20,330 nucleotides of DNA from assembly GCA_963922455.1 (NCBI GenBank), contig CAWUIO010000115.1, positions 1 to 20,330 on the forward strand. Direction: 5' to 3'. The notes beneath the pieces were generated by a model. It had not been told where the DNA came from and ran no database searches. It saw nothing but the letters and a program-made list of their open reading frames with translations. Within the stretch, counting starts at the first letter, position 1, and every line of letters begins with the position of its first letter. The translations under genes were made by a program, and so were the position numbers. Shown piece by piece: positions 6,682 to 14,483 of the stretch. Source of the stretch: CAWUIO01 sp963922455. Its GTDB lineage: Bacteria > Bacteroidota > Bacteroidia > Cytophagales > Microscillaceae.

Positions 6682-8124
6682 TCACAGCCATGAAGAAGTT
6701 TATTTTTAATCTTGCTAGGAGTACTGCTCTATGGCCAGGCCCTAGCCAACAACTTGAAGGCTGAGAATGTCACTTATGACCCCAGTACCAAGGAGCTTTC
6801 TTTTGAGCTCTCTTGGCTTGGGATAATGCTTGGAAAATATCAAATAAACACCTTGATGCCGTTTGGATATTTGCCAAATATCGTAATGCCAATTCACAAC
6901 AATGGCAAAACTTAATATTTAGTGGACAAAGTTCTTCATCAGATCCGCAGATCTCTCTCTTCAATATAGTAGGGGGTAATATATTTGTCAACACTAGGGG
7001 GCTCAGTAATACGCAGAAATCAATAAACCAAGCCAAGATTACATTAGAACTTTTAGAACCCCTTGTAGGCTTTGTCAACCCTAGTTTTAAAGTGTTTGGA
7101 ATTGAAATGGTCTATATCCCTGAGGGCCCTTTTTATCTAGGGGATGGTAGCGATATTAGCTTTTTCTACACTTCTAAATTAGAAAACGGACAACTTACTA
7201 GAGTCCCCGCCTTTGTAGATGACCTGGGTACTGAACCTGTAAGCTTCGAGTTTGGAATATCTACCTCTTCCACTAATCCTAGTTTAGATTATCCTCGAGG
7301 AGTTGGCGGTTTTTACATAATGAAGTCCGAGGCTACTCAAAAGCAATTTGTTGATTTTTTAAATTGTTTGACCCGCCCTCAGCAAGAAGGCCTCTTGCCA
7401 AACCTGACCGAAGGTGTCAAAACCAAGTACCCGATGACAGGTACAAATGCACCGGTAGAAAGAAATGCCATTGCTTATGACACTACTACCATTGATGGGC
7501 AAGCAATTGAGTTTTATTTAGACTTAAACAACAATGGTATTCCAAACGAAACCAATGATGGGCAAAGCATTGCTTGTAATTACGTCTCATTCAACCAATA
7601 CCTCGCTTTCCTTGGGTGTCTACTTTAATGGCGGCGGAGAGGTGCAAATGAATAATATCACGCTTAGAGATCCCTATGGGGTAATCGCTGTCCGGAATCC
7701 CAATGTGCCCCTTTTTGTTGATCTAGGCCCCGATCAAGGTAGTTGCCAAAGCGATATTACACTAAATGCCCAAAACCCCCAAGCGAGTACCTATCTCTGG
7801 TCTACCGGAGCCACCAGCCCAAGCATTCAGGTAAACCAAACGGGAACCTATTGGGTACAAGTGCAAGATCAAGACGATAAACAAGCCTCCGATACCATCC
7901 AGGTTACTATTGAGGAGCCCCTGGTGTTTCAACTACCCGATAGCTTATTCAGTGTCAGTTCGCTTAACATCACCAGCCCGGTTAGCGCCTTTACTTACCT
8001 ATGGTCTACCGGTGAGACGACGCCCAGCATTAACGTTAGCGCCAGCGGGTGGTACCGACTGACCCTAAGCACCGAATTTGGCTGCGAAAGCCAAGACTCG
8101 GTGTATGTCGCCCTGGAGGAGATA

Positions 8125-8544
8125 GCTATCTTCCAAGGAGGCATCGGGGATGGGGCCGATAAAGCCATCTTGGAAAATACCGAAGCTTTTTTTCAAGGTG
8201 GACTCAGTGATGGGTTTTCAAAGGCCCTCATTTTGAATACTCAAGCCTTCTTTGAAGGGGGAGTAGGCGATGGTTTCAGCTTGGATACCCTAAGCGGAGG
8301 CCCGGCTTTTTACCTAGGTGGGTCTGGGCAAGGCTATGATGCCTTCTTGGCCCTGGATTCAGGTTCATTTTACCGGGGGGGCTTGGGCGACGGCTTCAGT
8401 CTTCAATTCTTATTGCATGGAGATGCTTTTTATGAAGGGGGGCAAGGGGATGGTTATGCTAGCCTAAAAACCCCACTTGGCCCAGCATTTTACCAGGGGG
8501 GGGCAGGCGATGGCTATGCCCTTCAAGATCAGGTGGAAAAGGTC
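8125..8544 (+). repeat. Seven tandem 60-bp repeats (GGxGDG protein repeats)
   Basis: Seven units of exactly 20 codons, each starting with (A/S)(I/F)(F/Y)xGGxxxG and carrying GDG or a variant (SDG, GQG). The aromatic-GG-x-GDG(F/Y) core is strongly kept, while the last eight to ten residues vary. The DNA includes G-runs of six to eight (8375-8381, 8437-8442, 8496-8503). The units lie between Ig-like segments and the T9SS domain, so they probably form a surface spacer or adhesive stalk. Confidence 0.85.
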
Positions 8545-8572
8545 ATTACCTCTATTCGCAATGCCCTTCCCC

Positions 8573-8814
8573 AATTTGAAGTAAAAGTCTTTCCCAATCC
8601 GGCCAGTGAATGGGTACATTTGAGGCAAGAAACGGAAAATACTCCTTTCACCTACTTAAAAATCTACGATAAACAAGGCAAAATCTTATTGGAGCAAGAG
8701 CTCAATGCTCAAGAAATCCGCTTAGATGTTCAGCATCTAAGCCCGGGTGTGTACCTTCTCGAGTTTCAAGGGCCTCTGGAATCTCAGAAACAGTCCTTAC
8801 GCTTGTTAATCGAG
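8573..8814 (+). other. T9SS type A C-terminal sorting domain (within gene B)
   Basis: About 80 codons with the characteristic pattern: FEVKVFPNPASEWVHL, then LKIYDKQGKIL, then LDVQHLSPGVYLLEF, and a final LRLLIE before the stop. In Bacteroidota this domain directs export by the type IX system and attachment to the cell surface. It is intact here although the upstream gene is broken. Confidence 0.85.
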
Positions 8815-8852
8815 TAATTCAAGCAGTTTTCTTTGCCCATTTCCTTTCTAAT

Positions 8853-8883
8853 AAACCCGGTATTCTTTGAGTATTGGGTTTTT
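8853..8883 (+). terminator. Intrinsic terminator after gene B
   Basis: AAACCCGGTATTC (8853-8865) pairs over 13 bp, with G-T wobbles, with GAGTATTGGGTTT (8869-8881) around a 3-nt loop. T-rich sequence follows (TTTTT at 8879-8883). It separates gene B from the thioesterase gene. Confidence 0.7.
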
Positions 8884-8907
8884 CTCTGCTTTATTTAAAT
8901 AAATATC

Positions 8908-8915
8908 TATCTTTC
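8908..8915 (+). promoter_or_regulatory. Possible Bacteroidota -7 box for the thioesterase gene
   Basis: TATCTTTC lies 18 nt before the ATG at 8933 and matches TAnnTTTG except for the last base. A well-spaced -33 TTTG is not evident. It would give a very short leader. Confidence 0.35.
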
Positions 8916-8932
8916 GGCCCAATACTAACACT

Positions 8933-9376
8933 ATGAACGAGACCCATTTTCGCAAACTGGAAAACATGTACCTCCAGGCCAATTTTAACACAAAAATCTA
9001 CCACACAACCACGGCCCATTTTTCTGAAGGAGTGGCCGAGGTGAGCATGGAGGTATCCGATAAATATTTTCACGCCCTCGGGGCCATCCACGGTTCGGTA
9101 TATTTTCGGATGCTGGACGATGCGGCTTTTTTTGCCGTAAATTCTCTCGTGGAGGACGTTTTTGTCTTAACCGTTTCCTTTCAGGTTCAGTTACTTAGGC
9201 CGGTAAGCCAGGGGAGGGTGCGTTCGGTAGGGCGGGCCAAGTACACGTCCAAAAGCCTGTTTATTGGCGAGGCCACGATGTACAACGAAGAAGGCAAGGA
9301 AGTGGCTTACGGAAATGGCCACTTTATGAAAAGCAAGGTAGCCTTATCCGAGGAAATCGGTTACAAACTTCCCTAA
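8933..9376 (+). CDS. PaaI/hotdog-fold acyl-CoA thioesterase
   Basis: The protein has 147 residues, the usual length of a single hotdog domain. The family helix motif is ALGAIHGSVYFRMLDDAAFF, with the HG and following Asp residues that hydrolyse the thioester in PaaI-type enzymes. It is followed by the VSFQVQLLRPV and GEATMYNEEGKEVAYGNGHF strands. It is a cytosolic enzyme hydrolysing an acyl-CoA or aryl-CoA; the substrate is not predictable. It is transcribed alone between a terminator upstream and repeat R3 downstream, and converges on the minus-strand gene at 9544. Confidence 0.85.
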   Translation: MNETHFRKLENMYLQANFNTKIYHTTTAHFSEGVAEVSMEVSDKYFHALGAIHGSVYFRMLDDAAFFAVNSLVEDVFVLTVSFQVQLLRPVSQGRVRSVGRAKYTSKSLFIGEATMYNEEGKEVAYGNGHFMKSKVALSEEIGYKLP

Positions 9377-9387
9377 AATACTATTTT

Positions 9388-9519
9388 GGGGCGGCCCCTC
9401 GCTGAGTGAGTAGGCAGCCTAGTAGCTCAAACCTGCCCGGCTCGGGTCGGGCTTTCGCTACTCGCTGGCCTGCGCTCAAACCAGCGGCGAGCTCAAACAG
9501 GCCGCTCTATCCCTCCGCC
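9388..9519 (+). repeat. Structured dispersed repeat R3
   Basis: It lies between two convergent genes. The outer stem is GGCGG (9390-9394)/CCGCC (9515-9519), different in sequence from R1 and R5 but still paired. The family core (CGGGTCGGGCTTTCGCTACT) and GAGCTCAAACAGGCCG are present. Hairpin I is replaced by GGCAG/CTGCC. The right part has an insertion forming CGCTGG/CCAGCG. The octamer GCTCAAAC occurs three times. It is non-coding, and its placement at a gene end is typical of the family. Confidence 0.75.
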
Positions 9520-9543
9520 ATAAACAACCTTTTAGAAAGCAGC

Positions 9544-10134
9544 TTATTCCAATACTTCTCGGAATTGTCGCCAAGTCTTCACTACCCAATGGCTCAGGTT
9601 GTCGTACTGGTCTAGCGAAAGCTGGCGACTTAGTTTATAAAAAGGCCTCTCCCCATACCTGGATTTCTCGGCTGAATCCATCTCCTGTAGAGCCTTAAAA
9701 TTATCGGGGGCGAAGTAATATTCCCAAGGACTCTCGTGCACGCCCAGGTACCAATCCTTATAACGTGCCTGCGGAAGTTGGGAGGCCAAGCTTTGACGGT
9801 AGCTCTCCCGGGCCTGTCCCAGGATATAGAGCGTACAACTAAACTCGTGCCCCCACCAGAGCATGGTACGCAAGGAAAAAATAGAATCTTGCTTAAACAT
9901 ACGCGGATAATCCAAGACCAGGTAGGGGAGCCCCCGGTAATTTTCCCCCCGCGATATTTTACCCGCTTGTATTTCGCAACCTTCTGGGAAATCAAAAGGG
10001 TTTTGAGTGATTTCGGCTTTGAGGGCGGTTTGACATTGGGCTAAAAGCTCCTCAATATGTAGAAGTATGGCTCGTTTTCTTAATAAAAAATCTTGATCTT
10101 GTAAATAATCTAAGTCTTGTTTTTCTAAACTCAT
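9544..10134 (-). CDS. Conserved protein of unknown function
   Basis: The protein has 196 residues, with no signal peptide or membrane helix. I recognise no named domain, though the segment KISRGENYRGLPYLVLDYPR followed by LRTMLWWGHEFSCTLYILG resembles a conserved hypothetical family of Bacteroidota (from memory, unverified). The N-terminus (to about residue 40) is helical and charged. A good -7 box, TATATTTG, lies 26 nt upstream. It converges on the thioesterase gene with R3 between. Probably cytosolic. Confidence 0.75.
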   Translation of the reverse strand: MSLEKQDLDYLQDQDFLLRKRAILLHIEELLAQCQTALKAEITQNPFDFPEGCEIQAGKISRGENYRGLPYLVLDYPRMFKQDSIFSLRTMLWWGHEFSCTLYILGQARESYRQSLASQLPQARYKDWYLGVHESPWEYYFAPDNFKALQEMDSAEKSRYGERPFYKLSRQLSLDQYDNLSHWVVKTWRQFREVLE

Positions 10135-10160
10135 AGGGATGTATTCCTAGGTATGCTTAT

Positions 10161-10168
10161 CAAATATA
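10161..10168 (-). promoter_or_regulatory. Bacteroidota -7 box for the gene at 9544-10134
   Basis: On the minus strand this reads TATATTTG, an exact TAnnTTTG match, 26 nt upstream of the ATG. No clear -33 TTTG is seen at the expected spacing. Confidence 0.5.
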
Positions 10169-10320
10169 CTAGTTAAGGCTCTGCTTTTGCTTAGTCTGCT
10201 AACTCTGGCCGGGTAGAAGCTATTGTCACGAGCCCAGGTATAACCTCTTGGGAATGATCTTTAGGACCGCGATGGACTGCTTCGTATACATCTCGCTTCT
10301 CACTGCTCTCTTCTCTTAAA
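10169..10320. other. Intergenic stretch without identified feature
   Basis: This lies between the promoter of the unknown gene and repeat R4. A minus-strand open frame crosses it and runs through R4 (10191-10451), but part of that frame is the repeat itself and no family is recognised. I see no RNA gene or mobile-element end. Confidence 0.5.
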
Positions 10321-10449
10321 AAGCTTAGGGATGGAACGGCCTGTTTGAGCTCGCCGCTGGTTTGGGCGCAGGCCAGCGAGTAGTGACAGCCCGACCCGCG
10401 CCGCAAAATTTTCATGAGGGCACCACATTTCCTAGCGCGGGGAAGCCCC
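10321..10449 (-). repeat. Structured dispersed repeat R4
   Basis: It lies in reverse orientation, 29 bp after the stop of the nucleoside transporter gene, and so reads in the transporter's direction. Hairpin I is GCGCGGG (10435-10441)/CCCGCGC (10395-10401). The outer arm GCTT/AAGC is extended by G-T wobbles. The right half carries the same CGCTGG/CCAGCG insertion as R3, followed by GAGCTCAAACAGGCCG. The loop of hairpin I is unrelated to those of the other copies. Confidence 0.75.
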
Positions 10450-10478
10450 AAAGTATTTTTTCCTTCCTACGTGCATTA

Positions 10479-11792
10479 CTAGGCAGACAAAAGGATGCCG
10501 GCAAGGGTTCCGGTGAGCATACACGCCAAGCTAGCCGCTACCATGGCTTGTATCCCCAAACGTGAGAGGTTACTTTGCTGTTGGGGAGCCATTGCGCCAA
10601 TTCCGCCCACCTGTATGGCAATCGAGGCAAAATTGGCAAAACCGCAAAGGGCATAGGTTGAAATTAAGACGCTGTGCGGACTCAGGAGCCCTTCACTTTG
10701 CATGCGCCCCAAATCGGAGTAGGCTATAAATTCATTCAAGGCTACTTTTTGCCCCAGCAGGCTACCTACGAGTAAGGTTTCTTCCCAGGCAACGCCCATT
10801 GCAAAGGCTAAGGGTTGGGAAAGGAGCCCCAGTAGATATTGCAAAGACAAGTTTTGAAAAGCCCCATTAGAGCTACTTTCAATCCAAGCATTGAGGGCCA
10901 AAGCCTCTCCCAAGGCCTTCATCCCGGCGTTGAGCATAGCGATGATGGCAATAAAAGTAAGGAGCATCGCCCCCACGTTCAGGGCTAATTGCAGACCAGA
11001 GGTAGCCCCCCGGGTGAGGGCATCGATTAAGTTCACGCCCACATCCTCACGTGAGATATGTAATTGAGTAGAAATTTCCTCTTTATGTACCTGCGGGATC
11101 ATAATTTTGGCCATAACAATCGCCGCGGGGGCATTCATAAAGGAGGCGGTGAGCAAGTGGGCGGCAAATTCGCTTCGCACTTCCGGGTTATCGCCTCCCA
11201 AAAAAGAGACATAAGCCCCTAGCACACTGCCGGCAATTGTGGCCATACCTCCGGTCATCAAGCACATCAGCTCCGAATAAGACATCCGGTCTATGTAGGG
11301 CTTAACGAGGAGGGGGGCTTCCGTTTGCCCCAGAAAAATATTACCAGCAGCCGACAAACTCTCGGGACCGGATAAGCCCATGGTACGAGACAGGCCCCAG
11401 GCCAATACCCGTACAATGGCCGGTAAGATGCCCAGGTAGTAGAGCCCTCCACTGAGGGTGGCAAAAAACAAAATTACGGGAAGAACTTGAAAGGCAATGA
11501 TCATGCCCAATTGGTGGTTTACCCCGTCTTGGGCATTGCTGTTTCGGGCCAAGTCTCCAAAGAGAAAACTAGCCCCTACTTCCGAATAACTCAATACCGA
11601 AGTAAACCCTTCACTGAGCCCCCGAAAACCCTCATTGATTCCTGGGGCTTTGAGTAATACCCAAGCCAATACAAATTGAATCCCGATACCTATACCCACC
11701 AGCTTCCAGTTGACCGCCCGGCGGTTGTTAGATAGGGCATACGCTATGCCGATAAAGAAAACGATCCCGAAAAGGCTTTGGAGTAATTGCAT
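10479..11792 (-). CDS. Concentrative nucleoside transporter (CNT/NupC family)
   Basis: The protein has 437 residues from the ATG at 11792; a TTG six codons upstream is less likely. It is polytopic, with about ten hydrophobic segments. The N-terminal LLQSLFGIVFFIGIAYALSN and NWKLVGIGIGIQF are typical of the family. The substrate-binding motif GQTEAPLLVKPY is present, as are the central SYSELMCLMTGGMATIAGSVLGAY region and TASFMNAPAAIVMAKI. The family couples nucleoside uptake to a Na+ or H+ gradient across the inner membrane. It is transcribed alone; R4 lies just downstream and a long divergent intergenic region upstream. Confidence 0.92.
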   Translation of the reverse strand: MQLLQSLFGIVFFIGIAYALSNNRRAVNWKLVGIGIGIQFVLAWVLLKAPGINEGFRGLSEGFTSVLSYSEVGASFLFGDLARNSNAQDGVNHQLGMIIAFQVLPVILFFATLSGGLYYLGILPAIVRVLAWGLSRTMGLSGPESLSAAGNIFLGQTEAPLLVKPYIDRMSYSELMCLMTGGMATIAGSVLGAYVSFLGGDNPEVRSEFAAHLLTASFMNAPAAIVMAKIMIPQVHKEEISTQLHISREDVGVNLIDALTRGATSGLQLALNVGAMLLTFIAIIAMLNAGMKALGEALALNAWIESSSNGAFQNLSLQYLLGLLSQPLAFAMGVAWEETLLVGSLLGQKVALNEFIAYSDLGRMQSEGLLSPHSVLISTYALCGFANFASIAIQVGGIGAMAPQQQSNLSRLGIQAMVAASLACMLTGTLAGILLSA

Positions 11793-12102
11793 GGGCTTCA
11801 AAATGACCAAAACACCGCCAATCTAGGCGATTTTTTGGGATTTACCCCTTTGGGATGCCTGAGAAATGCAAGTTTGCCGGAAATCTTACATTTGTTCTTG
11901 AATTTTCAAAAAGAAACTGTCCCTATTTTACGTCTATAATATGCCAGGTTTACTGGGGCTTGGCTTGTCAATGACTTGTTAATCGGGCACCAGCGTTTAA
12001 CTATTGTGGTTTTATGAACGTATTTTATTTAGAATACTTATAGAGTAGAGATCTTTTTTTTCTAACTTTGAATCTATACAAGCTATCTCTTAACAAAAGA
12101 TT
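11793..12102. promoter_or_regulatory. Divergent promoter region between transporter and lpoB-like gene
   Basis: AT-rich and non-coding. For the rightward gene, TAACTTTG at 12063-12070 is an exact TAnnTTTG -7 box, 32 nt before the ATG. For the leftward gene, a minus-strand TTTTTG (11907-11912) followed 18 nt later by TAAGATTT (11881-11888) is a weaker candidate. No further repeat or RNA gene is seen. Confidence 0.45.
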
Positions 12103-12693
12103 ATGCGAATAAATAAAAGCCTATACTTACTCATTTTGGCGGCTTTGTCCTTAGGGGCTTGTAGCACCAATGTAACCCGTATTGACCCCAAGGAACAAGT
12201 GGACCTCAGTGGTCGCTGGAATGATACCGATTCCCAATTGGTAGCCGAAGAAATGTCTTCGGATGCCCTGAGCAGCAATTGGTTGCGTAACCGGGAGTTG
12301 AACGATATTGATGCCCAACAACCGGTGATTATTGTGGGCATGTTTTCCAACAAGAGCCACGAACATATTGACTCGGAGACCTTTATCAAAGATATTGAGC
12401 GCTCATTTATCAAGTCTAACCGCATCCGGGTGGTCCAAAACAGTGTTTTCCGGGAAAAATTACGAGAAGAACGGGCCGATCAACAAGAATTTGCCGCGCC
12501 CGAAACCCAGAAAAAATGGGGGCGTGAGCTGGGGGCCGACTATATGATGTTTGGTACCCTCAACAGCATTGTAGACCAGGAAGGAAAGCGGAAAGTGATT
12601 TTCTACCAAATAAACTTGGAAATGACCGATATCGAGACCAACGAAATCGTGTGGATCGGTGATAAGAAAATCAAAAAATACGTGAAAAACTAG
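12103..12693 (+). CDS. LpoB-like penicillin-binding-protein activator lipoprotein
   Basis: The protein has 196 residues with a lipoprotein signal ending in LSLGAC, Cys20 being lipidated. The mature part has the LpoB/YcfM pattern: VDLSGRWNDTDS near the start, QPVIIVGMFSNKSHEHID, FIKDIERSFIKSNRIRVV, REERADQQEFAAPET, and LGADYMMFGTLNSIVDQ followed by YQINLEMTDIETNEIVWIGDKKIKKY. In gamma-proteobacteria LpoB activates PBP1B; the Bacteroidota partner is not known. A strong terminator follows. The next gene, a COG3014-like TPR lipoprotein, is a frequent neighbour of LpoB-type genes (from memory), suggesting a shared envelope role. Confidence 0.85.
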   Translation: MRINKSLYLLILAALSLGACSTNVTRIDPKEQVDLSGRWNDTDSQLVAEEMSSDALSSNWLRNRELNDIDAQQPVIIVGMFSNKSHEHIDSETFIKDIERSFIKSNRIRVVQNSVFREKLREERADQQEFAAPETQKKWGRELGADYMMFGTLNSIVDQEGKRKVIFYQINLEMTDIETNEIVWIGDKKIKKYVKN

Positions 12694-12783
12694 ACACCCT
12701 TAGTAGTTTAAAGCTTTTTCCTAAAGGAAATTTTTGTAAAAGCGGGCAAGTTTCCCGCGCGTGTTATTCCCCTAAAAAAAACG

Positions 12784-12831
12784 AAGGGTTTGGGTCGGAG
12801 ATTTTCTCTCAATACTCAAACCCTTTTTTAA
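12784..12831 (+). terminator. Intrinsic terminator after the LpoB-like gene
   Basis: AAGGGTTTG (12784-12792) pairs with CAAACCCTT (12817-12825), and a smaller GAG/CTC hairpin lies in the loop. A T-run follows (12824-12829). The next start codon is only 18 nt past the T-run, so read-through could be regulated. Confidence 0.65.
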
Positions 12832-12848
12832 ACCATACGCCTCAAACC

Positions 12849-14297
12849 ATGAAAATACCCCGATGGAGTCTATTTCCTTTTCGCTTATTCAAGTATGCCT
12901 TGCCTGGGTGTATGGCTTTACTTTTAGGCTCCTGTTTGACATACTATCAGCAACTTTACCAGTTTCATAAAAACTACGAAACCGGCAATTTTGAAGGGGC
13001 CCAAAAAGCCTTGACCAAAGACGATAAAGCAGCTAAGGGGAAGGCCAAGCTTCTCTATAACCTCAATATGGGCATGGTAAACCATATGCTCCAAAATTAT
13101 GAGCAATCCAACCAGTACTTTGAGCAGGCTTACCTATTGAGTGAAGACTATCGCAAAAATTATCTCAATGAAGTACTTTCCTACCTTACCAACCCCACCG
13201 TAATCCAATACCCAGGCGAAGACTTTGAAATTTTATACTTGCATTACTACAAAGCCCTCAATTTTTTGATGCTGCAACAAGCCGACAAGGCCCTCGTGGA
13301 ATGCCGCCGCCTCAACCTTAAGCTACAGGCGATAAGTGATAAGTACAAATCGGATAAGAAGTTTCAAAGAGATGCTTTTGTCCATACCTTGATGGGCATG
13401 GTATACGAGGTGAATGGAGATATCAACAATGCCTTTATCGCCTACCGAAATGCCTTAGATATCTACCAAAACGATTATAAAGAATTATTTGGCTTAAACG
13501 TTCCGGAGCAATTAAAGAAGGATGTTATCCGCACGGCGTTTTTGATGGGCTTTGACGAAGAACAGCGGCGCTACGAAAAAGAGTTTGAGATGCAGCATCA
13601 AAAAGATGCCCCCGGGTCGGGGAGCCTCTTTTTTATCTGGCATAATGGACTGGGCCCGGTCAAAACGGAATGGTCGGTCAACTTTGCCATTACCCGGAGA
13701 GGTTCTGAAGTGTTTTTTGTCAATGATCGCTTGGGGCTTAATTTCCCCTTTCCTTTAAGCCTAGACGATGATGATAAGGATCCTTTGGGGGGACTTTCGG
13801 TGGTACGGGTTGCTTTTCCTAAGTACCGTAGTCGGGGAAATTATTTCCGCTCGGCCCGCCTCAACTGGGGGAGCGAAGCCCAGGACTTGGAAATTCTAGA
13901 AGACATTGACGCGGTGGCCCGTAAAACCCTCAAAGACCGCATGGTGCTTACCTTTGGTAAAACGCTTTTGCGATTTGCCATCAAGCGGGCCAGCGAAGAA
14001 ATACTACGCAAGGAAAACAAAGAAGGATTGGCCACACTTTTAAGCATTATCAATGCCGCCACCGAAAAGGCTGACACTCGGGGCTGGCAGGTGATTCCCA
14101 ACCGTATTTATTATACCCGCTTGGCTATGCCGGCCGGAAGCCAGTCCCTTAATCTGGAAGCCAACAGTGCCCAGGGAGCCCGCACCTTTGACTTTCAGTT
14201 TGATATTGCTTCGGGCCAGGCGCAAATTCATACTTTTCACACCATGGAAATAGACCCCAGCTTACAAACAAACGCTCCGGAATTCTACTCCTATTAA
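12849..14297 (+). CDS. COG3014-like TPR lipoprotein
   Basis: The protein has 482 residues. After a basic N-terminus, the hydrophobic stretch ends at LLLGSC, with Cys29 as the likely lipidation site. Residues about 35-230 are TPR-like helices: LYNLNMGMVNHMLQNYEQSNQYFEQAY, YLHYYKALNFLMLQQADKALVECRRLN and a third with NNAFIAYRNALDIY. The C-terminal half is beta-rich with no recognised catalytic motif. The arrangement matches the COG3014 family of uncharacterised lipoproteins often found next to LpoB/CsgG-like genes (recalled, not checked). It probably acts in the periplasm or at the outer membrane. Confidence 0.75.
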   Translation: MKIPRWSLFPFRLFKYALPGCMALLLGSCLTYYQQLYQFHKNYETGNFEGAQKALTKDDKAAKGKAKLLYNLNMGMVNHMLQNYEQSNQYFEQAYLLSEDYRKNYLNEVLSYLTNPTVIQYPGEDFEILYLHYYKALNFLMLQQADKALVECRRLNLKLQAISDKYKSDKKFQRDAFVHTLMGMVYEVNGDINNAFIAYRNALDIYQNDYKELFGLNVPEQLKKDVIRTAFLMGFDEEQRRYEKEFEMQHQKDAPGSGSLFFIWHNGLGPVKTEWSVNFAITRRGSEVFFVNDRLGLNFPFPLSLDDDDKDPLGGLSVVRVAFPKYRSRGNYFRSARLNWGSEAQDLEILEDIDAVARKTLKDRMVLTFGKTLLRFAIKRASEEILRKENKEGLATLLSIINAATEKADTRGWQVIPNRIYYTRLAMPAGSQSLNLEANSAQGARTFDFQFDIASGQAQIHTFHTMEIDPSLQTNAPEFYSY

Positions 14298-14390
14298 TGC
14301 AACTTGGGAAATAAGTCCAATTTTGGTACAGTGCTAAGTTTACAAGGGCTTGTTTTATAGCCTTTTCCCGCGGGCTTCTTAGGCTTTTCG

Positions 14391-14398
14391 TACCTTTG
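14391..14398 (+). promoter_or_regulatory. Bacteroidota -7 box for galE
   Basis: TACCTTTG matches TAnnTTTG exactly and lies 85 nt upstream of the galE start. The -33 region has only T-rich sequence. Confidence 0.45.
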
Positions 14399-14483
14399 CA
14401 AAGCCCTGGCAAGCGTATTGTTATATCGATTGCGGCATTTGTTTTTTTATTGTTTTCCAAACCCAATCAATCTCTTCACTATC

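Larger units (their letters stand above)
5341..6833 (+). repeat. Tandem duplication, unit 2
   Basis: Second copy of the unit at 3857-5336. The offset is 1484 nt on the left side and 1492 nt at the A stop/B start, so the divergent middle differs in length by only 8 nt. A further 5 nt are added by a CTTGG duplication at 6812-6821. It holds a LytTR 3' fragment, R2, gene A2 and the start of the long B copy. Confidence 0.9.
6690..8817 (+). pseudogene. Broken SUMF1-like surface protein with 20-aa repeats and T9SS sorting domain (gene B)
   Basis: Homologous coding sequence runs through 6690-8817 but in changing frames. (1) The ATG at 6690 and the signal-peptide core starting at 6712 differ by one frame; the same shift is in copy 1. 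(2) A 5-nt duplication, CTTGGCTTGG (6812-6821), shifts the frame again; copy 1 lacks it. (3) Near 7603-7613 the SUMF1/FGE-like domain (VYIPEGPFYLGD, FYIMKSEATQKQFVDFLN) stops at FNQYLAF and the sequence jumps out of frame to GVYFNGGGEVQMNNITLRDP, removing most of the SUMF1 core. The 3' part is open to 8817. It encodes two Ig-like YLWSTG(A/E)T segments, seven 20-residue GGxGDG repeats and a type A T9SS sorting domain. The intact parent would be a secreted surface protein. Confidence 0.8.

Noticed and set aside
10191..10451. Minus-strand open frame of 86 codons
   Set aside because: Its first half is the reverse strand of repeat R4 and the rest matches no family I recognise; it is probably not coding.
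14418..14483. N-terminal extension of galE
   Set aside because: The extra 22 codons have no family homology and contain normal leader sequence; the ATG at 14484 places the Rossmann motif correctly.
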